This document shows, piece after piece, positions 24,671 through 34,871 of a stretch of DNA of 64,000 bases (position 1 is the first letter of the stretch; the number at the start of each line of letters is the position of its first letter). The DNA is from Poa pratensis (taxonomy: Eukaryota; Streptophyta; Magnoliopsida; Poales; Poaceae): positions 21,322,438 through 21,386,437 of the forward strand of contig CAMZMU010000089.1 of NCBI GenBank assembly GCA_947311845.1, read 5' to 3'. Position numbers and translations under genes: made by a program. The notes beneath the pieces were generated by a model. The model saw only the letters and a list, made by a program, of their open reading frames with translations. It was not told the origin of the DNA and searched no databases.

Positions 24671-26077
24671 ATGGGTCAGGAACAATGTTGTCTGTTGTAA
24701 AAGCATCTACCATGTCATAACAATCTTCATCGTCCCCTGCATACACATGAAATGAATTGTGTTATATAGGTACTGCATTTTCTGTGCTACACATATGTAG
24801 GGAAATAAGACATCCATGGAATTTTTAATACCTCTCCTAGCAAATGTGAAGTATTCATCATCTTCTTCTTCTATCATCTGAGAGTTATCATCATTCACAT
24901 TAAAGTTTTCAATTGGGGAACCTGGGCATATGGAATCATCAGGGGCCAATGATGAAATGTCCACTGACACAGATGTTGGACATTGCATCAATGTGGGTTC
25001 CTTGCACTGGGAAGTTGTAGCAACACCTAAATGTAATTCGAGGAATGAAGTTACTACATAGTTTGAGTAGTGTGTGCTATAGTAGTAGATAAAAATAAGG
25101 CCTCAGCACCACAAGTACCTTTGCTAGTTAAAAATATGTGTTCATCTTCCATTGCTTGAGGTATGCTTTCTAAGTGACCTGTTATTTCAAAATGACAGTG
25201 TAAAAATGCATACTCAAACATTGACAAAATTGGCAAAGATAAAGGAATGTGTATGTGAGAATTACCTTGAATTGCAGAAAAAGATTGTGTGATTGTACTT
25301 GGGCAACTAAAGGCATAAGAGCTTGATGATGGATGTTCCACCAATGAACCTGTAGGGCACTTTAGTGCAATGGAATCCATGCATGGGGTATCTCGTCTAG
25401 CTGCATAACTTGCATTACGTTGAGCTAGAAGTACCCGCCGCTCTTCGGGTGGTAGGCTTTGCCGACGCGCTCGCTGGCGTGCATTTCTTTCTTGCCTCTC
25501 TGCTGGTGTCAATCTTTGCCTACGTGCTCGCTGGCTTGCATTCCTCTCATCAAGTGTCAATCGCTTCCGTTTCTCTCTTCTTCGTGCATTAATCTCTTCC
25601 TTCTCCTTAGGTGTCAAATTTTGCCGACGTGCTCTAACACATTCTCGCCTTGCTTGGATTTGTTCTGTTGTACGGCTAGCATATCTTATTGCTTCACGTG
25701 CACGCTTTCGGCCTACATACAACATTTACACAAGAAATTAATTAAGTGGGTAAACGGAATTATATAAGCAAACAGTTTTGCCTTATAGAATTACCTTTTG
25801 AGCTTTCTCCCTGCTCCAAGCCCTCGATTGATGTGAGCATGCCAGTATAAGTAGGACATGTTCGAGCACAAGGCATGCCATTGGAGCAAGTTCTGTTGGA
25901 CTTGCTATTGCCGTCGACCACTGCGTTTTTACACAAGTTGGATCGTAAATGGTTAGGTACAAATAAGAAATATACAACCAGATTGTTTTGCTAAGCAGTA
26001 AGGTACATGATACCAACCTTCTTGTTTTCCTTTAGCACTTTGTTTGCAGGAGAGCTGTACCATGTGGGGTGTAGGAC
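24665..26077 (-). pseudogene. N-terminal fragment of a Helitron Rep/helicase-like gene, six exons
   Basis: Six minus-strand exons with GT/AG borders can be joined: 26018-26077, 25795-25920, 25266-25712, 25119-25178, 24832-25026, and 24736 down to a breakpoint near 24665. Every intron is phase 1. The third exon encodes an Arg-rich array of degenerate 20-25 residue units of the type RRQ-LTPAERQERNARQRA. The last exon ends in TDNIVPDPYDM. Such Arg-rich arrays and a DPYD(F/Y) block followed by a Cys/His region are known from the N-termini of plant Helitron helicases, and the orientation agrees with the enclosing Helitron. Sequence upstream of 26077 is interrupted by a LINE. Everything downstream of the DPYD block (nuclease, helicase) is absent. 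Exon structure is seen; family assignment is from memory of the motif and is moderate. Confidence 0.6.
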
Positions 26078-26186
26078 CTGCTGGTTTTTTTCCCCAAAAA
26101 CAGAAGTGGAGGTTAAAAACATAAACACTAGTGTGAAAGTTATATGCAATCTGCTTTTTTTTTTAATTTTCCATGACCTTTATGGA

Positions 26187-28240
26187 TTAACCATCAACGT
26201 TCTTACAATCTTGCAATAGGGCATCCGACATGCAGGAAGGAAGAACCCCATGCGACACTCCGCACACACGCTTGCCAAGTTGAGCTAAACCATGCGCTAC
26301 CCTATTACACACTCTCGAAACTTTGCAGAGCTTGACGTTAGGCAGAAGTTGTAGACCTGCCCTTGCCTCATGAAACAAGCTCCAATGGCTTGACTGCTCT
26401 CTTGCCGTGGACGTCAGAACCTCAATCATCCTTGCACAATCAGATTCGAGAATGCCAGCCAAATGAGTATTTGCTGCCAGATATCGAATGCCTTCAAGGC
26501 CAGCCAACACTTCAGCTTCTTCAGCACTTGCACATTCAGTCAGTTGTTTCCATTCAGCAAACAGGACAACGCCATTTGCATCTCGCGCCACAATGCCAAT
26601 GCCTCCTAAAGCCGTTGCCGCATCCCAGCCCGCATCTACATTCACCTTGATCCACCCGGTATCAGGAGCATGCCACCCGGACAGAGTCTCCTTTGCAGCA
26701 GCAGGAACAGGAGTAACAATTTGGGAGACCGGTGAATTGCCATTAGCCGAGCTTCTTGTACTTTCAGAGTTCAGCGAAGTAACATAATTCTGCAAGAAGG
26801 AGACTGAAGCACCAATGGACGCCTTGCCATCACCATGGACCACATTGTTACGGTGGTGCCAGGCACGCCAGAATAAGAAGATAATTTTAGTTCTAGCTTC
26901 CGCAGACAGACCATCTAGAAGATGGAGGAACCAACCCTTGCCTGACCATTTGAAGGACTCCTCGGGCGGTAGGTGCCACGGCTCACGCAAGCTGAAACGC
27001 AGCGCGTGCGCCAGGGTGCACCGGACCATTGCATGATGAGCGTCTTCTTCTTCCGCCCCGCAAACGGAGCACATCGGGCTGATCTTTGGAATGCGCCGAT
27101 GCAGACTCTGGGCAACCATGAGCGAGTCAGTAGCAAGATGCCAGGCAAACACCCTCAGCTTTTGCGGCACCCGGGCTTTCCACACAAGGTTCCAAATGCC
27201 CCTCTCGCCATCAGGTTCAGCGCTGCTTTGTCCGCGACCAAGAGATAGAACCTTGGCCTACATCCCGAGTCTGTACGCGCTCCAAACATTAAACACCCCA
27301 TTCTGCTCAGGCTGCCACGCGACAAAATCTTCAGTGTGTCGAGTTGGCAGCTTAATCTGGAGAATTGCAGCAGCATCATGAGGATAACAGAACTTTCGGA
27401 TTAATGCTTCATCCCAATGGTGTGTTACCGGATCAATGAACTGAGAGACCCATTTCAGCCGGCATGTTTGTTTCATCCTCGAGACCTTCAGGTTATCAGA
27501 ACGCGGGATCCAGGTATCTCGCCAGATTTTGACCATGGAGCCCGACCCAATGCGCCATATAGCACCTTTCTTCAGCAGCTCAAGACCGTGCATAACACCC
27601 TACCAAGTTACTGAAGTATTCTGGATGAAAGTTGTGTCAAGGAGATGGCCAGCCGGGTAGTATTTTGCCTTCAGTAGACGTGCACAGAGACTGTTAGGGT
27701 ATTGAATCAGCCGCCAAGCCTGCCTAGCTAATAGAGCCTGATTGAAAACTTTGAAGTCCCGGAACCCCATTCCACCGCACGCCTTTGGCTGTGTAACTTT
27801 GTCCCACGAAAGCCAATGCATACGCCGGCGGTCATGCTCATCTCCCCAATGGAAATTGCGAATCAGCTGGTTCAGTTCTTCGATTAGATTCGCCGGGAAC
27901 TGAAACACACTCATAGCATATGTGGGGAGGGCCTGAAGAACAGCCTTGATGAGCACTTCCTTTCCCCCACTCGAGAGGTACTTCTCCATCCAATCACTCA
28001 AACGCTTATGGAACTTTTCCTCAAGGGTTTGAAACTTGCCCTTATTCATTCGGCCTTCTGGCACATGGAGCCCGAGATACTTCTCCTCAAAACTCTCCGT
28101 GTCATACTGAAGCAGTTCTTTAATGTCAGCTTGCGTTTGATCAGCAACACGCTGCCCATACATGATGGAGCATTTCCCGAGACTAACAAGCTGGCCCGTA
28201 CCCTTCTCATAGCGGTCCAAAATACTCTAGATCACCTCAG
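26187..28240 (-). pseudogene. LINE ORF2 C-terminal part: RT thumb, zf-RVT and RNase H
   Basis: This is the 3' half of the split LINE's ORF2. The frame at 27600-28220 contains the post-catalytic RT region (LGLHVPEGRMNKGKF...SDWMEKYLSSGGKEVLIKAVLQALPTYAMSVF). The frame at 27258-27593 continues it (WRIGSGSMVKIWRDTWIP). After a further frame change, 26187-27185 carries zf-RVT (PQKLRVFAWHLATDSL...CSVCGAEEEDAHHAMVRC) and an RNase H fold (KVNVDAGWD, SAEEAEVLAGLEG, ESDCARMI, NRVAHGLAQLG). RNase H degrades the RNA of the hybrid; this clade acquired it separately from LTR elements. A TAG near 28230 and at least two frame changes make it non-functional. Confidence 0.85.
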
Positions 28241-28245
28241 CTTGC

Positions 28246-29760
28246 TGATGCATGTAAAATGCATACATGAACTTTGCATTATTTTACTTATATTCCAATC
28301 ATATTTGCATCATATAAGGGTTATATCAATGTTTTATAATGATTTTGGGAATACTTCATAGTTTTCCCATTTATTTGGAATTAACCCTGTTTTCCAGAAA
28401 ACGTCTTTTTTAGTGTTTCAGACTTTCCGGGAGCTTCGGGACTCCAAAAAGGGCAAGGTCAGAGAGCACGCTTCAGAATTTTCGAGACGAACGCAATGGG
28501 CTCAAAATGAAGGCCAGAAGCCCAACCAGCTGGAAATGAGAGGGCCCACGCGGCCTAAAATCTTGGCCGCGTGGGCCTACCTATTTTGGGCCTCGGAGCT
28601 CCGCCGCCGTTGATCTTTTCTCCACCGACCTAGTCGTGACCTAAAAACGCCTATAAAAATTGTCCCCGACGTTCTCTGGAAGGCGCCGCACAAACACAGA
28701 AACACCGAAACGGAGATCAGGAGCTGCAGATTGGAGGGGGAAAACTCCGGCGGGGCGCTGCCGGGGTGGTCTCCACCTTCTCCAACGACTTCTCCACCGT
28801 CTCCATGATGAAGGGGGAGTAGTCCACCCCCTGGATTTGGGTTTGTGGTGGTAACTTATGTATCTCTCCTCTCTTTGAGCTTCACTAATTAGTACCGTAT
28901 GAGCTGCTGAACATGATTACGGTCATCTATGTAATTCCCATGGTGGATATTGTGGTGTGAGATAATATTTGTTATGCATTTACTGTTGTGTTGGATCTTT
29001 TATGACTTGTCATACTTTGGAGATATTCTATGATGCATGTGATGGTTTGATTTATGCATAATGCCTTGTTTATCTTTATCATGAGGTGATTGACACCACC
29101 AAGTGTAGATAGATGAGAGAGATGTGGTCACACACACGAAATATAAATCATTGCACTAGTGTTTAGAATATTATCCATTATGAAGTATGATGTATGTGGG
29201 TACTGGGTGGCCAATGTGACAGAAGGCATAGGTATTGAGTGACACAGTACCGTCCAACATCCTTTATCTGGGGGTAAAAAGAGAAGTATGATGTGGGTGT
29301 GACAGCAACCACGCTAGCCTTACGAGGGTGACACTAGCAACACAAATGAGTATTTTTTCAACTATGTGTTTTAGGACATGTAGCCGTTATAAAAGCTACC
29401 ATTAAAACATGACAATTATGTGTACTTTATCTATAACATGATAATCACCATAGATGAGAGAGAGAGGATTAAGTGAACCCATGAACCCATGTCCATTGTT
29501 CCTATAAGAGAAAACCTTTGTCTTGTCCTCTTGCATTGAAGAGGATTGGGACACTTTTACATTCTTGCTTGGTTACATTAAACTTCCATCCATCAAATCA
29601 ACCACCTTGCTCCTTAAACTTGTTTAGTGCATAATCAACTAAAACTTGTGACACTTTAGTTGTAGGGAATAGATAACTTTTCCTTCTTGCTCCTGCGGAT
29701 CGATACCTTACTTCCACATTGAGAGGTGCTATAGTGATCCCCTGCTCTTGGGGGTAATCA
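28246..29760 (+). repeat. left LTR (1515 bp)
   Basis: Starts TGATGCATG and ends TAATCA; aligned to the right LTR it is four bases shorter. It contains a GC-rich segment (28560-28830) with 'ctataaaaattgtcc' at about 28650, a plausible TATA-type promoter for element transcription. Confidence 0.9.
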
Positions 29761-29770
29761 AGTACTTTTC

Positions 29771-29788
29771 TGGCGCCGTTGCCGGGGA
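29771..29788 (+). promoter_or_regulatory. primer-binding site complementary to tRNA-Asp
   Basis: TGGCGCCGTTGCCGGGGA is the complement of the 3' end of plant tRNA-Asp including its CCA. It lies ten bases downstream of the left LTR, where minus-strand DNA synthesis is primed. It is not a tRNA gene. Confidence 0.85.
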
Positions 29789-29931
29789 GCGTAGCGCTTA
29801 AGTTTCTATTCTTGTGTGCACTAGACTAAGCTTGGGGAAGTCTCTTTAACTTGTTTTATATCTTGCAATCATCTAAGCTTGGGGAGGTTCCTTTAAACTT
29901 GTCTGGGTGTAAGTTCTTCATTACTTTTGCT

Positions 29932-30865
29932 ATGGGTTTTCTGTTTGATTATACACCTGAGGAACTTGCAACATTTACACTTGAGGAACTTGAAATATTA
30001 CAAGAAGCTGATGATTTCTTTTCTCGAGCAGATGCTATTAAACGTAAAAAGTTAACTCTTGCTGCCATGGAAAGAACTAATATTTTGCAGGAAGAAGAGG
30101 ACAAAAACCTAAGCTTGGGGATGCCCATGCAATCTCAAGAAGATGCTGAAAAAGAACAACTGGAGAATGAAGAGTTGGATCTCCCAACTTCACCATCAAC
30201 ATATGATAGTAACACTCAAACTCAAAAACCTTTTGCTAGTAAACTTATTGATAATAATGAGGAGTGTTGCTTAAATGTGCTATATGATAATGCTTTAGAT
30301 GATGGTCCTATGCTTATTGATAATCCTACATGTTTGGAAGTTACTAATTATGTGAGGATAAAAATGATATACTTGCTGCTCATGATAGTACTCTTACTCA
30401 TGAGAGTCCTGCTATGTTCTTGAATTCTCCTAACTACACCATAGAGGAGAAATTTGCTTATGTTGAGAAATACTTATGTGGTTTGCAATTATCTTTAGTT
30501 CCAAATCTTTGTTGCAACCATGATATTAAACTTGATATTGATCTTAATAACTATTTTGAAAGAGGGAAGCATGCTAATGAATTCCAAAATAAATTTAATG
30601 ATCCTCTTTATGTGCCTAAATTATCTAAGTTGGAAGATCTATTGGTTATATGGTTGAATACACTTCTATTACTTGCAACTATTATGAGAGAGGAGGTTAT
30701 GAGAACCCTCTTTATGCTACTAATAATTATGGGCTGCAAGTAACTTTTGTTAATATGCATTGGAAAACTTCATTCATATACAAAATGCCAATGCATAGAA
30801 AGAAGTTAGACTTCGTTGTTATTACCTTTGTGTTTTGTTTCTCTCTCTACCAGGTTTCAACTTGA
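29932..30865 (+). pseudogene. small internal ORF of the LARD-like element, function unknown
   Basis: From ATG 29932 (MGFLFDYTPEELATFTLEELEILQ) an acidic, Glu/Asp-rich frame runs to about 30350. It then continues sensibly in a second frame (30354-30640, NSPNYTIEEKFAYVEKYLCG) and a third (30650-30865, YYERGGYENPLYATNNYG). Continuity of composition across the three frames suggests one ancestral ORF of about 300 codons with two frameshifts. I recognise no protease, RT, integrase or zinc knuckle. It could be a remnant of a structural protein or an ORF special to this family. It is flanked by non-coding sequence inside the LTR element. Confidence 0.55.
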
Positions 30866-33338
30866 CTATTATCTTCATTGGCTTGAGAGCAACATGGGAC
30901 CCTGGTATAAGCATGGAACACTTCCCAAGGAAGAGGGGAACATCATTCAAGCTCCCTCATGAGCTTCATCTTCGATAAACAACAAGTAAGAAGCCTAGCT
31001 ATATGGCTATAAAGAAAGCGCTTTGCGGGAGGCAACCCGGTTATTTTTGTGTGTGATTTTTCTTTGTGTCCTCTTGCTGTAACAAGAGACTTTGTGCTAG
31101 TTTAGTTTCTGGAGTTTTAAATAAAGTGCCAAGTTTTACCCTTTTGGTTTGAAAAGTTGCTTATAGCGTTCGGAGATTTTATTCCTGCACGAATCAGTGC
31201 ACGGTATGATTTTTAATTCTTATTCTGTAACTCCGAATGAGCTCATATTTGAACTGTAGTTGCAACTTTTCATCCTCTGTATGCATGAATTTTTTCGGAA
31301 TTTTTCGAGAAAGTTTGGTAGGGTAGAAAAATACGTTTTGCTGCTGCTGTTTTTCTGGACAGATTCTGTCCCATTTTGTTTGATGCATGCTTTGAGCTTT
31401 TAAGTTGAATCTTTTTGATCCAATTGAGTTTATGAGTAGGCATACAACATTATACACTTTCTGGACATCTCATATGAATTTTTGTTCAAGGATTATATGC
31501 AGCAAGAAACCTATTTGTTTATCACTATTAATGCACCCCACAGAAAAGAAATGGGAGAAACGGTGTTTTGAAGTTTTTTCACAGGGATTGGAGGAGATGC
31601 ACCAAGAGCTATCCAAGGATGGTGAAGACCATAAGCTTGGGGATGTGAAGACAACCCCACTGGACCTACACACTCTCGGTTTGCACACGTCCAACTTCTG
31701 TTTTTCGATCGAAACACTTTATCGCATAAACTTGGAGCGTTTTTTGTTTGTTTTGGTTTGATTCTTTGAGAGACCACCACACTATCATTTATATATGGGA
31801 GAGCTACTGGAAATATGGGTTGAAATATGTTGGATGCTTTTATAAGATTGGGAAAAGGGATGTTTGAGTTGATTTTTAATGATACATATAGTTGCATGAT
31901 TCATGAGCTTGTTTATGAGTAATAGTTTGCAAATCCTTTTTGAAGAGCTATCACTTATTCATGTTTTGGTGCTGATTGTTATTTTACTTGGTTTAACATG
32001 GATTAGTTAGTTCTATGGACACTCATGCATGCATCTAGATGGTCAACTTTCTCCCTTTTGCTAGCCCAAACATTCCAACAAGTAAAACTTGTTTCCAACA
32101 CCTTCAACCAAAGTTATTCCAGTGAGTCCACCATATCTACCTACTAGCTATATGCTATTCCGAGTATGTTCATCATGATATTTGTGTTATCTATACCTCT
32201 GAATGAAAATGATTATGTTATTGATTGCCATGGGAAAAGTTGGTTATATAGCTCTCACGAACTTGATGCACATTTTACTATCATTGCAATAAATAAAACA
32301 TGACCCATTGTGATTAAGATTATGATGCTAGTGGCTTGATAAATGTTCGAGGTTGGGAGTTAGCCCATATGTGCTGTCACATGCAAAGCTTTCAACATGC
32401 TCCTTCATCTCATTTAGTTGATATCATGTACTTTTGTTTATGGATGCCTATCATGGTGAAATGAGTGGAAATGAAGTAGTTTAAATGAGTTTGTATAAAT
32501 GGTTAGAGAGACGCCTGGGCCGCTAATCTAAGCCATGCATCATTCATGGTGGAAATTTACTTACATGCTATGGTGAACCGTCTGTGATACACCTTATAAT
32601 AAATAGCTATTCCAATGGTAAATAAAAAGGGTGTTGAGGTTGTTCATCTTGTTTGTTTGTCTTGTCATTTTGATATGGGCTTGTTCCATATCCTGGGACA
32701 AGAGGTACCCCAGTTGACGCTCTTGATGATACTATTATTACTTACAATGATATATAACTTGAACTTGCTTTGTTTCCTAAGTTGAGTAATCATGGTGTAG
32801 GTACTTGTATTCAAGGGGCATGAGACACCTAACCTTTACTTTGTCAAGCACACTACTCATATTTGCTCTCACATTAAACTATAATCATTCAAGATGCTAT
32901 GATAGGGGAATGAGAGCTTGACACCAAGTATTACCACATTGCAATCATTAACTTAAGTAGAAGAGTTTGGAGGTTAGATGAAACTTATGCATGCTTTACC
33001 TCTACTCACTTATACATCTTTCCAAAGTGTCCACCTATCATATTCAGATTTTCATCATCACTCTATGACCAATGTAGGATGTCCATACTTATCATTATGC
33101 ATACATGTGGTCCATACTACTATCTGTTATGTTACACTTTGTGAACTATCATTGAACATCCTTACATTGAATACTTGATATCACTTCATAAACTGTTTTG
33201 CATATTGCTACTCCTTTGAAGAATGAATCATTTGACTCTATGTAGCAGTAGCAATCATCTTTGATATCCATTGTTAGTATTAAATTGCAAAGTCCATGTT
33301 AGTTTTATCACCTTCATACTCGAGGACGAGTATAGGTT

Positions 33339-33352
33339 AAGCTTGGGGATGT
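33339..33352 (+). promoter_or_regulatory. polypurine tract of the LARD-like element
   Basis: AAGCTTGGGGATGT directly precedes the right LTR and would prime plus-strand DNA. The same AAGCTTGGGGA string occurs four more times in the internal region (29828, 29875, 30111, 31633). Confidence 0.75.
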
Positions 33353-34871
33353 TGATGCATGTAAAATGCATACATGAACTTTGCATTATTTTACTTATAT
33401 TCCAATCATATTTGCATCATATAAGGGTTATATCAATGTTTTATAATGATTTTGGGAATACTTCATAGTTTTCCCATTTATTTGGAATTAACCCTGTTTT
33501 CCAGAAAACGTCTTTTTTAGTGTTTCAGACTTTCCGGGAGCTTCGGGACTCCAAAAAGGGCAAGGTCAGAGAGCACGCTTCAGAATTTTCGAGACGAACG
33601 CAATGGGCTCAAAATGAAGGCCAGAAGCCCAACCAGCTGGAAATGAGAGGGCCCCACGCGGCCTAAAATCTTGGCCGCGTGGGCCTACCTATTTTGGGCC
33701 TCGGAGCTCCGCCGCCGTTGATCTTTTCTCCACCGACCTAGTCGTGACCTAAAAACGCCTATAAAAATTGTCCCCCGACGTTCTCTGGAAGGGCGCCGCA
33801 CAAACACAGAAACACCGAAACGGAGATCAGGAGCTGCAGATTGGAGGGGGAAAACTCCGGCGGGGCGCTGCCGGGGTGGTCTCCACCTTCTCCAACGACT
33901 TCTCCACCGTCTCCATGATGAAGGGGGAGTAGTCCACCCCCTGGATTTGGGTTTGTGGTGGTAACTTATGTATCTCTCCTCTCTTTGAGCTTCACTAATT
34001 AGTACCGTATGAGCTGCTGAACATGATTACGGTCATCTATGTAATTCCCATGGTGGATATTGTGGTGTGAGATAATATTTGTTATGCATTTACTGTTGTG
34101 TTGGATCTTTTATGACTTGTCATACTTTGGAGATATTCTATGATGCATGTGATGGTTTGATTTATGCATAATGCCTTGTTTATCTTTATCATGAGGTGAT
34201 TGACACCACCAAGTGTAGATAGATGAGAGAGATGTGGTCACACACACGAAATATAAATCATTGCACTAGTGTTTAGAATATTATCCATTATGAAGTATGA
34301 TGTATGTGGGTACTGGGTGGCCAATGTGACAGAAGGCATAGGTATTGAGTGACACAGTACCGTCCAACATCCTTTATCTGGGGGTAAAAAGGGAGAAGTA
34401 TGATGTGGGTGTGACAGCAACCACGCTAGCCTTACGAGGGTGACACTAGCAACACAAATGAGTATTTCTTTCAACTATGTGTTTTAGGACATGTAGCCGT
34501 TATAAAAGCTACCATTAAAACATGACAATTATGTGTACTTTATCTATAACATGATAATCACCATAGATGAGAGAGAGGATTAAGTGAACCCATGAACCCA
34601 TGTCCATTGTTCCTATAAGAGAAAACCTTTGTCTTGTCCTCTTGCATTGAAGAGGATTGGGACACTTTTACATTCTTGCTTGGTTACATTAAACTTCCAT
34701 CCATCAAATCAACCACCTTGCTCCTTAAACTTGTTTAGTGCATAATCAACTAAAACTTGTGACACTTTAGTTGTAGGGAATAGATAACTTTTCCTTCTTG
34801 CTCCTGCGGATCGATACCTTACTTCCACATTGAGAAGTGCTATAGTGATCCCCTGCTCTTGGGGGTAATCA
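33353..34871 (+). repeat. right LTR (1519 bp)
   Basis: Same start and end as the left LTR. The differences I found are single-base insertions near 33652, 33775, 33791 and 34467, a GG insertion near 34391, a GA deletion near 34573 and one G-to-A change near 34836. It is followed by the duplication CTTGC. Confidence 0.9.

Larger units (their letters stand above)
28246..34871 (+). mobile_element. non-autonomous (LARD-like) LTR retrotransposon, very young
   Basis: Two near-identical LTRs (28246-29760 and 33353-34871) begin TGATGCATG and end GGGGGTAATCA. They are flanked by the 5-bp duplication CTTGC (28241-28245, 34872-34876). An 18-nt primer-binding site complementary to the 3' end of plant tRNA-Asp lies ten bases after the left LTR. 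A purine tract AAGCTTGGGGATG lies just before the right LTR. The 3.6-kb internal region has no gag-pol, only a small broken frame. The LTRs differ by one substitution and six small length differences by my reading. The element sits inside the RT domain of the older minus-strand LINE. Confidence 0.93.

Noticed and set aside
29771..29788. tRNA-Asp-like sequence
   Set aside because: Only 18 nt complementary to the tRNA 3' end, at the primer-binding position of an LTR element; no tRNA fold or promoter boxes.
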